A stretch of DNA of 64,000 nucleotides, taken from Haemonchus contortus (lineage: Eukaryota > Nematoda > Chromadorea > Rhabditida > Trichostrongylidae). The stretch lies in the NCBI GenBank assembly GCA_000469685.2, contig LS997564.1, forward strand, positions 1,526,001 to 1,590,000. Reading direction: 5' to 3'. Shown piece after piece: positions 43,648-53,950 of the stretch. Position numbers and translations under genes: made by a program. The notes below the pieces were generated by a model. It made no database searches. It saw only the letters and a list, made by a program, of their open reading frames with translations, and had not been told where the DNA came from. The stretch's first letter is position 1; each line of letters starts with the position of its first letter.

Positions 43648-44006
43648 ATGGCGTTACATTTGTTGCCAAGCATCACTTTGACTCGAGTGGCGACCTCGCT
43701 TTTTTGTGATTGGGACGATTTCTGCCTCACACACTATAGAAAGTCGTCTTAGTTACCAAAAATTTCATTTGAACGCGGATTTAATTCATTTTTCTATCTT
43801 TCTATAATGTTTTTTGTTTAATTTTATAGATTCCTTTATGGATTCCCTACCTTGGCATTACATGTGGACATTCTATGGGTGAGATGGTGCCTGGAAAGAT
43901 AAAACCTTTGAAGCCACTATCTGCTCGGCATCGACGAGGAATCGTCAACACTGCTGTATTTGCACCCTTTTTCCTTTTGTTATGCTTGCCGTATTTATCG
44001 GGCTAA
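43648..44006 (+). CDS. Possible 71-residue membrane protein, or unused 3' exon
   Basis: A 58-codon frame from 43830 (after a TTTTATAG acceptor) to TAA at 44004 reads like protein. It contains a GHSMGEMVPGKIKPLKPL segment, a basic RHRRG, and a hydrophobic C-terminus FAPFFLLLCLPYLSG that could span a membrane. Joined in phase to an ATG exon at 43648-43686 (donor CGA|GTGGCG) it would give 71 residues beginning MALHLLPSITLTR, which resembles a short targeting sequence. It lies on the same strand between the spinster and SAS-1-like genes, only 90 bases after the spinster stop, so it could be part of an operon or an alternative 3' region. The family is not recognised, and the first exon is the weaker part of the model. 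Confidence 0.33.
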
Positions 44007-44402
44007 CAAGTTAGTCACTGAAAAACAAGTAGCAGCTAAATTGTAAAATATGAAATTTGCTCAACCCTAACCATTGTAAATAGTTTGCGCTTTCGCCATC
44101 TAGGATTGTGATATTTACAAGTGATGAATATTTTATGTAATTCCTTTCAAATGTTTGACATTCATTCGCTCTTCTTGTATTTACGAAATTCGGTGTAAAA
44201 CACCACAGCAGCGTTTTACCTCATGTTCGAATGTTGAGAATTTATATTTTTCACAAATAACTGTTCATAGTTCTGAATAGATGATGTTGGGCACTATAAG
44301 TAAGCGCTGTTCTCAGTAAAGAATTCGATTTCATGTGTTTTCCTTGTACAACTGTGATTGTGGGTAATTGATTCCCCCTTATATTGTCATTTGAGCAATT
44401 TC

Positions 44403-44444
44403 ACTCTGCAGGTGCCGGAATCACTAAACTTACAGGGCAAGTGC
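44403..44444 (+). promoter_or_regulatory. Splice or spliced-leader acceptor and leader of the SAS-1-like gene
   Basis: ACTCTGCAG ends at 44411. The next 33 bases are in frame with the ATG at 44445. Either this is the trans-splice acceptor and the ATG is the start, or an upstream exon exists and the 11 codons are translated. No upstream exon was found in the preceding 400 bases. Confidence 0.45.
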
Positions 44445-47438
44445 ATGCAGAGCCGGCATACGCAGTCAGGTCCTACCTTTAATAAGGAGCACGGTACGAA
44501 ATTTCGTTCTCATATCAATCTGAATTTGTTTGGATTCAGTTTTGTTATACATTATCTTTCTTAAGACTGCTATGATTCGGAACTGCATCTGGACAAGGTC
44601 CTCACACACCTATCCTTTATTCGGATTAACATTGACAGTGTAATACTCCCAGAAGAAAACACATTCATTGAACGGTTGTACAATGAAGGGTCGCTTTATG
44701 GGTAAGACATATAGTATTTGATTGTGTGAAGTCACATTTTAAAGTGGTTTCTTTTGACAGGTTCAACCTAGAGTATCAATTTCCTTGCCTTGAAAATGTT
44801 TCGCGATCTCTCAAAGCTCCAGTTCGATTACCGGCCAAGAGTTTCACCATGACTAACATACAGTTTCGCCATAGGCGAGTTGTCCTTCTGCAAATGAATC
44901 CTGATATAATTCCGTTCTGGAATCGGCACAATCTCATAATACGTCTCCATGTTCAACTAAATACTCGTGGAAAGTTTTCGGTGAGTTGAGTCGTTTCTAC
45001 TTATTTTCATTTGCTGCTTTTCAGAGATAGCATCGTTTCAAAAGAAAATTATTCATTTTTCAAGACGCGCTTACTTGGTCACTGTGTCGTTCCACTTTCC
45101 GAGCTACTCATTCCTCCTTTTATGATTTGTCGTGATTTCAACTTCATCCCTACGAAAGGGATGTCGTTTGAGGGCTCTTCATTGGTATGCTTCTTTTACC
45201 TGTACTGAATCGCGACACTACATATTTGCACGAATTGTTAGATCCGTATCGATCTGGGGAGCCGTGAAAAGAACTTGAGCGAAAAACTTAATGAACTAAG
45301 GGATCCATTGTTGGAGTCAACTTATGTGGTCGAGGGCATCAGGTAAGGCATCCTTCATCCAGGCCTTCTATTTGCAATCACGTCTTGGATCATTTTACCA
45401 TGAATATGTTATAAGAAATGAACGAGATTCTGGAGAACGGAACCGATCAAGAGGCGTCTCGTTGGATCGTGCTGTCCAAGTTAATGAGAACAGACCTCCT
45501 TCTCACACCCAACCTTTTCGTAAGTGTAGATTGAATGAATGCTTTGATTTCAATATTTCATCGAAACTTCCGCATTTTAGATGCGAGTGCGCTCGTCCGT
45601 GGGAGGACGGATGGACATCCACAACGCGGTACGTCTTCATATTCATGTTACTTCATCACTGTTAACATTCCCCCATTTTGTTCATTTCAGGCCATCTCCC
45701 CAAATCAGCCCCGATGCCGTTCCGTGAAAGAGTCCCATCGAATCTTACTGACATATCTGATTCCGTTTTTGAAGAACAAGCTTTCAACTATGGAACTGCT
45801 GGCCAACCGGGTGTGGGCTCCTATGGACCTCGATATGCCTATGTGTCGGACTCTCATAGAGAGTTTCGTCCAGCAGTGCGCTCTAGCACATCATCAAGCG
45901 TGAAAGAAAGAGAGCGTGAGAGCCCTCGGAGCAAATGCCTCATTCAACTCACCGTTCACGAAGCTCGCGGGCTTCCACCTGTTCGAGATGAAAGGTAGTG
46001 GTATTTCATGCCTACTTTCCCTTCCATTGAATACATCGAAATCATTTCCTTTCCAGGAATCGCATTGTTTCTCCTAATGCATACGTTTCTGTGTTGGGAA
46101 GGGATGGTGAACTTCGCTCTCCAATCTGTGAACGTTCTCGCCGACCGCTTTGGAACTGGACAGCACGATTTCATATTTGTGGAGAGCGCCGCAATATTAT
46201 CGTAAAAGTACTGCATCATGATATGAGTGGAGATATGGTAAGGATAAAATCAGTTGTGGTTTACCAAATATTCGAAGGAATAAGAAGATTTTTGCTTGAT
46301 CTTTCTAGTACTCAACGCATCCTCTATTCAAAGGTATGTTATGCGGAGAAATTAATATTTGAGGTTTGGTGGTGAATCAGTTTTAACTTTACTAATGTGT
46401 TGTCTGTCGTGAGATAAAGCTTCAGTTGTTTAATATCTTAATCGGATCTTTGGGGGATGTCTCTGGAAGGATTTTCCTAAAAAAAGTGATGTGTCGATTG
46501 AGGCATACGAAGACTCCCAGAAGACATATTTCTTTGGAAAAATCTTAAGTGAATCCTCTTATTACAAGGAAGCTGGGCTACTCACAAAACCAGAAACACA
46601 CAAGTGTGTGTTCGAATTTTGTTAGAAGCTGGATACTTCACTTTCTTCAGCTCTGGATTCTTTTGGCATTTGGAATAATCTGGCATCCTTAGAATAATTT
46701 TTGCATCGTTATCTGCAGCCAATAAAATTAGTTAACAAACTAACTTAATAATCAGTTTTATTCCGTGGTCTTGTATGCCGGGTGGCGACGAATGGCATTG
46801 TTTCTCCTTTTTTAGTTGCTTCTACAATGTGGTGAACTGACGTGAATCCGTGAAGCTTGCAGTAGTCTGTCTTCAGTTGCTATTTTCCTTACCGTTTATG
46901 ACCATACTTGCCTTTTAGACACTTGGCTTCGTGTCGGTTCCTTTACCAATTGAAGAAGCGCATCGTGTTGACTATGAGATGGTGGATTTGACGGGAACAG
47001 CGGGCCTACACGGCGAGGTTCCGATCGTAACGGTGGGTTTTACCGTCCATAATTCGGTTATTCAAGTCTTCAAATCAAAACTAGCTGTGATGAATTTAGA
47101 TGTCTATGGAAGCAAGTGAAGTTGTGCGTCGTCCCAGTAGTGGAGTTCGGGCTCAGTCAACCTCGAGTTCATGGAGCGAACAGCAGGCGGCTTCTACGGG
47201 ATCTTCCCCTCCCTTACGATCGGCATCAGCTTGCCCTCCCACTCAGCGTTCATCTCACAATGAAGAATACCTTATCACAGCTACACGAGAAGAGTTGGAA
47301 GAAAGATTGAAGTAGGCATCCTTTCATTTTTAACTTTGTCCTTTGTACTATTTGCTTGAATACTTGTTCCTAAATGGTGATTGTTGCAGGCGGAATCTCT
47401 CTGATCTGGATCGACTGATTAAAAAAATCAAGGAATGA
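44445..47438 (+). CDS. sas-1: SAS-1/C2CD3-like centriolar C2-domain protein
   Basis: Twelve exons: 44445-44493, 44566-44701, 44761-44973, 45025-45184, 45242-45342, 45416-45519, 45581-45628, 45691-45994, 46057-46237, 46919-47032, 47100-47311 and 47390-47438. They give 556 residues. An N-terminal beta-rich part (about residues 17-190, with FIRINIDSVILPEEN and LLGHCVVPLSELL) resembles a divergent C2 fold. A Ser/Arg-rich linker follows, then a clear C2 domain at about 350-470 (CLIQLTVHEARGLPPVRDER, SPNAYVSVLGRDGE, PLWNWTARFHI, IIVKVLHHD), a Ser/Pro linker and a short coiled coil (EELEERLKRNLSDLDRLIKKI). The size and layout match C. elegans SAS-1, a C2 protein needed for centriole integrity and related to C2CD3. 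One junction (exon 3 to 4) needs a weak donor AA|GTTTTC; the stronger donor at 44980 breaks the frame. An AATAAA lies at 47563. Confidence 0.72.
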
Positions 47439-48538
47439 TCTCTGTTCATAAGCTTTTCAAACGTTACTTCATCACTTTATATGTACTTGTACCATACGTC
47501 ACTTACAATTCTGTTATTTGCGCCTGATATCTTTTTGAAGAACCTCATGATAAAATCATGTAAATAAATGGTGGTAAAAGCAAGAGCCAATCTGCAGTCT
47601 GGAAGTGGGAGACCCAGCATATGCGTACCCTAACGTTCAGTAGGCGTTTGTCAGCACTATGCTACTGACCTTGACCTTTGAAAATCTACCAATACATAAT
47701 TTTCCCATAGTAATCGAGCTTGATCATTTTTTTTTCAGAAATAATGCGTGAAAATGTTGATAGATACTGAAAGAACGGAAGCGTGGAGCGCTTAGAAGGT
47801 ATCTTCCCCGTTTTGGCATGTGTTATGCACTCTAAGGACATTTAAAAATGAAGTCAAATTTAAATACCTACTAAATGTGAATATGTCAGTGGCACTGCCA
47901 TTGAATGCCCAACAAATGCTTTTTTCCTCGCTTAATTGAGGTGCCACGAAGGCTGGAACCCCCAAGTCGGCATGACCAGAATTCCATCAAAGGCTTCATT
48001 CGCAAATAATTCTTTTGGCATCAGCAATTCCTTTAGACACCCTTATTTCTCTCTTCTAGTAGAGGACATACCTTACTATTTTCTTCGGATGGTCTACTGT
48101 TTGCCAGCATCAGGCCTTCCGAAAATAAAAGAGTCAGGTAGGTCTTTTATCATAGATGTCGCATTTGCCAGACGGTTGCACCATCCACTATGTAGTCTCC
48201 TTATAAATCTGCCTGCAGCCATCGATTTTCTGAGGCATAGCTATTTTCTCGTGATAGATAAAAATAAGTTCCAAACGATTGCAGCAACTTCTGAGAAATT
48301 GTTGAGTTCGAGTCCTCATAATGCACAAAAAAAGCTTTTCATCATAAGAACCTAATTATGTGAGATATCATTTCACAGGGTGTCTGATAGGGCAATTCTC
48401 GCGCTCTCTCATGTTCACCATAAGTGCAAGTTTTATAATAACAAGTATTTTTTGAAGTATTCTTATCGCTACCTATTGTTTAGTCTGCAAATGAGTTTGG
48501 ATGCTTCATTCAATTAACTTTGAACCATAAATGCATGA
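47439..48538. other. 3' flank of the SAS-1-like gene and intergenic DNA
   Basis: The AATAAA at 47563-47568, 125 bases after the stop codon, is the likely polyadenylation signal. A 139-codon frame at 47936-48355 has no recognisable domain or exon context and is not called. Confidence 0.4.
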
Positions 48539-48559
48539 GGGGGGGGGGGGGGGGGGGGG
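48539..48559 (+). repeat. Poly-G tract, 21 G
   Basis: An uninterrupted run of 21 guanines is followed by AGGGGTAGGG. Such tracts can form G-quadruplexes; in C. elegans runs of this length depend on the DOG-1/FANCJ helicase for stable replication. Confidence 0.9.
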
Positions 48560-50214
48560 AGGGGTAGGGTACCATTACCTACGCATAGGTTTATATAGAA
48601 TTAATTTTTTTAGCTAGGCAATGGAGCAATTTTGCATGATTAATCGAACTGTGTATGTCTTCACTTCGAAAAACAACAGGATGTTTACCCATAGGATGAA
48701 AATGCGAGTAGTCATGTGAGCCTCTCAACTAGCCCAGACCAAGGTTCACGGCTGGGGTGAGTGCCACGAGGGAACTACACTTTGTTTTTGTGGATTCTAC
48801 CGTCAAGATCACCAAGGGTAACTACCTACCCACAGGAGACCTTGGAAAAGCAGCTACTAGCTGGAGGCGGAGCGCGTTGCAGCAACAAGCACTGCAGGTT
48901 CCGGCCATTCGACTCTCCACTCGCTCCCCCCTTCCCTCCCCCTCTACCTAGGCGAAAACAGTCGGAAAGTGGTATTGCGGAAAGCTGCCCAATTCCATCT
49001 CGACCAAAGACTGGCCCTCCTATCCGTGAAACCATTTTAGTACGTGGTGTGGGAGGTATTCGGAGAAGAGGGTCTGCACTACACGGCATCCATGTCCGAC
49101 CGGCCTTCGTCCAGAACGGGATAAACCAGAGGGCATTAGTAACGCAGTGTACTTTACACAATTTTCAGCTTAGAGAGGACGTCATCAAGGACAGAGTGGG
49201 GAACTTGGAAAGGCTTGAGTCTGCTTTTTCAGTATCAGGATGGCAAGTTGTGACCGAGCTTTCATTTTATTTATCCTACCCCAACCGCAAAAATTAATAT
49301 CATTCATCCATGGGTACTTCGGATCTCCTTCATTGAGGGTTCTCTCACTAAAGGATTCCAGCCGCTTAGTGACGAGGCTATGTAGGGCGTTCTCTGATGG
49401 TGGATAGGGGAGTAGGTCGCCGCAAGTGGATTCAAGGGTTGGGCTCCCTGTTTCTGCTGTGCTAGGTCGGTATACGGGGTAGCTTTGGCACAATGGGAGG
49501 CTTTTTTGAGTAAGTGCACTTTTTACTGGTTTACTGGTACGGTAAGTAAGGATAAGAAATAGCTGACAACAGAGTTTTTTTTTTTTACTTCAACGTCTAG
49601 TCTCATAGCAACGGGCCCCCTCAGAAGAAGGTAAGCCCTTGGATATAGTCTTAGTAAATCAGATCCGGAAGTCCGGAAGAAATTGAAGCTCTGAGCCTCT
49701 GCTCCATGCCTGCTCACTCAGCTCAAATTTGCCAGAGAACGTCATGAGAACTGAAAAAGCAGTCCAAAGGTGCAACTTCAGTTATCTTTCTATGACCTTC
49801 CACTCTTGAATATAGTGGGAAATACGATCATCTGAAGCAATTCAAGCAATTCGCCCCCGGACGTCCTGTCTGCTTGCTAACAGCAAGTTTCTTCTTCCAA
49901 ATTTATATAGAAGCTCATTAAACTCCCGTGCTGCTTCCTCGAAACCCGAAGGGGAACGCTCGAACCATGTGATGTTGATGGATTACTAACGAATCTTTAT
50001 TAAAAAGCAGGAAGTGCTCCGCTATGATGTCACTTTATATATCCCTTCATTATGTTCTCACGCCTCATAGAATTTCTACGGTTTGAGGGGTTGATTGTAT
50101 TTCTTTGCTTTGTACCTTGCCTACATTGAGCAAATAAATGAATACTTAGCCGTACTCTCATACTCTCAGCCCCATGGGGGAGGGGGTGGAACGCTTCGAG
50201 CATGTCACATGTCC
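48560..50214. other. Intergenic DNA, G/C-rich in part
   Basis: The region holds the longest frame in the window (178 codons, 48761-49297). It is Pro/Arg-rich, has other open frames across the same bases, and shows no domain or splice context, so it is not called a gene; a repetitive origin is possible. Confidence 0.3.
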
Positions 50215-50272
50215 GCAGAAGGACGACGGACGTCAATCGACCATCGTCATTTGACGTCCGCCGTCCTTCTGC
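50215..50272. repeat. Hairpin, 22-bp arms
   Basis: GCAGAAGGACGACGGACGTCAA (written here as GCAGAAGGACGACGGACGTC plus AA) pairs with its inverted copy at 50251-50272 with one mismatch, around a 14-base loop. No known RNA family is recognised. Confidence 0.75.
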
Positions 50273-50899
50273 AGTCATCTGACTTCCACTAGCAGCATTT
50301 AGCAGCTCCCCCAACAATGTGCCTACAAAGCCTTTTGCTACTCCCACAATAATCTGCCTACAAAGGAGTGTAGGGCACTAGAGCACTTCTGCTATGTTAT
50401 CCACGGGAAAGTGTCGCTGTCACTCAGTGTCTCTTTGTATCTCTTTACTAGCACAATGGACTGGGGAGCATTTTTCTGCAGTCATCTCACTTATGCCGCC
50501 GAGAACATTACCTCTTCCCACTGAGTTAGATACAAATCTATCCATCAGACAGAAATTTTAGTGCCACCATTGCTTGACCGCAAAGAAGCCCGACGGTCGT
50601 ATTTCGCTTTTTTCATCGACTGTATAGATGGCAGCGACGCCTATATCGGAACCGGAAGTCCGAAACAAAAGTATCTGAAAAGTATTGAGAAGAAAAGTCG
50701 TGGAACTTGTACTTCAGGAACTTGAAGCAGTCATGCATGGCGTGACGAGTTCCACATAAGAAGACTAATATATCTGAACTTATTCACCATTCGCCTCGAG
50801 GCCGAAGTTCAACTACGCAATCGACTGCACCACAACGCGCCCTTGCCGAGGTTCCAAATACCTACCGTAACCTCACTATTACTTTAGAGAATGACGGAT
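50273..50899. other. Intergenic DNA
   Basis: No gene, RNA or further repeat was supported. Confidence 0.3.
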
Positions 50900-51120
50900 A
50901 AAGCCTTTGGTTTCAGCAATTCCGTCTTAGGAATGCGTCCTATATGTGGTCTATACAATGACTTGAGGTGGCCAGACGCTGTACAAGACAGTGGTTGCCT
51001 CCTTCCAGACGAGGCTTGTGCCAATTAACCGATTCCGCAGGAATGAAAAGCTTTTTAGCCTGGGCCCATATCGATTCGGGGACTCGGTATCCGAACCGTT
51101 AATTCACGATAGTCCGCCGT
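50900..51120 (-). mobile_element. tRNA-derived SINE, near full-length copy
   Basis: Read on the minus strand it runs from GGCGGACTATCGTGAATTAA and GATACCGAGTCCCCGAATCG (box-A and box-B positions) through ATGGGCCCAGGCTAAAAAGC, CAAGCCTCGTCTGGAAGGA, GTCTGGCCACCTCAAGTCA and TTGTATAGACCACATATAGG to a TTTATC-type tail. The order and spacing match the copy at 1155-1455. Confidence 0.68.
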
Positions 51121-51302
51121 TTTTTTTCACTTTTCCTATTCGATAATTTTTTTACGATTTATAGTGGTATATTTATGGTACCTAGATTAAAAATTCTTCG
51201 CAAAGATGCGCCATGCCGTAGTGTCCTTTTCGATTAGGTCGAACGATTGTAACCGTGATTGATGTGAGGGTTGAGTGCTCGAGGGAGGAGGAGGAGGGGT
51301 GT

Positions 51303-51316
51303 GGGGGGGGGGGGGG
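51303..51316 (+). repeat. Poly-G tract, 14 G
   Basis: A run of 14 guanines sits in a G/A-rich context (GAGGAGGAGGAGGGGTG just upstream). It is a candidate G-quadruplex site. Confidence 0.85.
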
Positions 51317-52437
51317 AGGCGATATTTGTAGGCATAACACCTCTATGACAAGGATTAGTAGGAGGAGCTATAAGGACTTGCTTTGTGGGGACTCTTAGCT
51401 AACCATAAGAGCAAAAGATTCGACCAAGACCAGATTCGAATCACTGACCGCCTTCACCTTTTTGCAATGTGCTATTCACAACACCTCTGTGACAAGTCAG
51501 TGCAGCCTTTCACCACATAGGATCAACTTCATACCGGGGACCAACGCAAGGATTCGAGGTTAGTCCGATTTACATCCAAAGGCATGCTAACAGTTCCACT
51601 ACCCATGCTGCTATCCTTACAATTTTTCTTGTGGGTAAATAAGGATGTAGTACAATTCCAAATGACGCTGTCGCAGGTAATCGGATCCGGACTAATACGC
51701 CAGCCAAGCCTTCTATCCCCGAATGCACGGAATGCATTTTGAAAAGGGATTGATCGTCACTAAGAAATTTCAGTTCGAAACCTTGGATGTCTTCTCAGGA
51801 TCCTTTCCTTAGGGTCAACTAGTTGTCCTGGGGGATCGTTCTTCTGGATTTAATATAACGGAGGTATATGTCAGCCAGAAAGAAAGGTTCGGACGTGGTC
51901 TTTGGTGTAACCCGCTCGTGATGTTTAGCTGCTTCCTTGAACCGTTCGAAGCGGTTCAGAACTGCTATACAAGAAGTTCTGTGTAAATAGTTGCGACCCA
52001 TAGCCTTGTCTCTCTTCACCGACCACCTGGTAGAGGTCATTACTGCAAACGCAATCTATTACATATTAGCTCTCAGCAAAGAGCTTCCTCCAAAATCAGT
52101 CCCCTGAATGAGATTCTTTTTCCCGTGACGTTAATGAAGAAGCGTGAGGCATCTGTTCTTTGACTTCGGACTCACTAAATCTTCCTGAATCCATTTCACT
52201 CTACTTCTACTCCACTTAATCTCAATTACAGACGTAAATTAACTTTTTCGTTCCATAATAAGCTTCTACTTTGAATTCATCCTTCTGAAAAAGGAAGCTG
52301 GACCGGCTAAAAACATTTACCAGTCCTACAATATTGTTACTCAATCTTTAGGCCAAAAGCTTGCAAAACTCCTTGGGCCCTGTGTCAATATATGGAGACC
52401 GTACCGAAACTAAAAGAACTTTGGTCCACCATGTTCA
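51317..52437. other. Intergenic DNA with a SINE scrap
   Basis: A plus-strand segment at about 51675-51735 (TAATCGGATCCGGACTAATA, CGCCAGCCAAGCCTTCTATC) matches the SINE body start. The rest holds no supported feature. Confidence 0.35.
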
Positions 52438-52650
52438 GCAAGGAAAACTTTGAAATGGACGAGGAAGCCAATCCCTCTCGAGTCGATCATCTGGCTACGA
52501 CAAGGGCCGTCTCAAAGTGCTTCACACGGAGGTCATCCGTAAAACAATTCGGAAACTGGCTGGGAAGGTGAACTGCTACAAAAAGACCATCTCAAACCAC
52601 CTTCACTCGATGGGATTTGAAGAAAGATTCGGAGCGGGAAAAAAAACAAC
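52438..52650 (+). mobile_element. Mariner-type transposase relic (N-terminal DNA-binding part)
   Basis: Two plus-strand frames carry consecutive pieces of a mariner-like N-terminal region. The first (about 52438-52565) reads ENFEMDEEANPSR, matching the acidic 'ED-P-SGRP' linker type of mariner transposases. The second (about 52566-52635) reads VNCYKKTISNHLHSMGF, matching the second helix-turn-helix (the 'S..TV..HL..MG' pattern). A frameshift near 52565 separates them. No catalytic DDD region is visible downstream, so this is a truncated dead copy. Confidence 0.6.
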
Positions 52651-53950
52651 TAAACTACTTTCCCAACCGATTACTTACAATCTTTCTACCACAACAGTTT
52701 CATCCTATCTCGTGCTTTTGTTTTTTTTTTTCAGAACCTTTTGCTTGCTGGTCTTTATATCGGTTTGTGTCTGCAATATTGTTAACTTGTGAAACGATTG
52801 ACCAGTGAAAACATTGCATTGCCTCAATTCATCTTCAATAGTCCCTACGCGCCTAAAGGAAACCGAGTGCACGGCGCGTCCTCACCGACTGAGCGACGCG
52901 GAAAACGTCATACTCGTTGTGATCAGCGCCGTCTTGTATCCAGTCTTCGTTTTATTTTGTAAAAAAAAAATCAGAATTGGCTACAATACCTTACAGTTCT
53001 CTGTAGGGGAGGGGCAGATGTTCAAGACGTTCTGCGAGGCTTGAAAGTTACGAGGGATTGAATCCCACTCTGACTAATCGAATAATCAGCTCCCTGAGCC
53101 TGTTGAACTGTTGGACTGACCACCATAAACACTTCAACTTTGCTTTGCAACTTTGCTTACTTTACAATATTTGTTTTGAGGACGTGGCGCATCCCTGGAG
53201 AGGTCGATAACTACCGAATGTATTGATTAGTAAGCCTTGCCCACTAAGTAGGCATTAAATGATATGTAAAGACCTTAGCGGAGTGGGAGATAGGAACTGA
53301 TAGGAAATAACACTCTGTTAGGGAGATCAATGCATCACTTATTAGTTTTGTTTAAAAAAAAACTTTTTGAACTGAAATGGAGTGTAAAAAGGCGTAGCAA
53401 TGAGAACTCTTTTAGGACGGGTTCTCCCAAAGATGACCGCAAAAGCTTAAATGCATTTACAGCTCACATTTCGTGGCCTCCCACATCAAACTTATCTTGA
53501 CCGGGACCTGTTGGTCCATTACTGCTCGGTAGTTACTGGTAAACATGAAACCCTAAGTATGTTTTCAGGCGATGTCAAACCCCACGTGAGGACCAATCCG
53601 TCCCCGAAGCAAACTGACGCCGCGGCCCCTCCTTCCCCCACGCGACCAACCAAGGCGGGGGCCGTGCCCTGCACCACTGTTCCTTTCGTCGTCTGGCGTC
53701 TCTTCGCCGCTCGTTTTCTTTGCCTCGTCTCTTCCTGCCTGTACGCTGACCGTGATCGAGCTGACAGCCCGATAGCCTGTGCCCACGAAGGGACCTCTCT
53801 CCCTTGTCTAATTACTGCTCGAACTCACATTTTTTTGACAAGTATGAATGTAATAGGGAATATGTAAGTATGTAAGTGTTTAAAAATTGTCATTATATTG
53901 TTATTATGCGTCAAAATTAGCATCAAAATGTGGACGGACGAGAACTGTTT
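52651..53950. other. Intergenic DNA; C-rich island near 53580-53780
   Basis: A C/G-rich patch just before the foldback element allows open frames of 138 (plus) and 73 (minus) codons, but without recognised domains. Nothing else is supported. Confidence 0.3.

Noticed and set aside
43467..44006. The 43830-44006 exon as the last exon of the spinster gene
   Set aside because: Joined to spinster exon 11 in its phase, it reads only 17 codons before a stop and loses the frame that looks coding. The 43467 exon gives a better ending.
48761..49297. 178-codon plus-strand frame, the longest in the window
   Set aside because: It is Pro/Arg-rich with no domain, the same bases are open in other frames and on the other strand, and no splice or leader acceptor precedes it. 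It is more likely a GC-rich repeat than a gene.
53451..53867. 138-codon frame next to the foldback element
   Set aside because: The frame is open because the DNA is C-rich and poor in stop codons. No domain or splice support.
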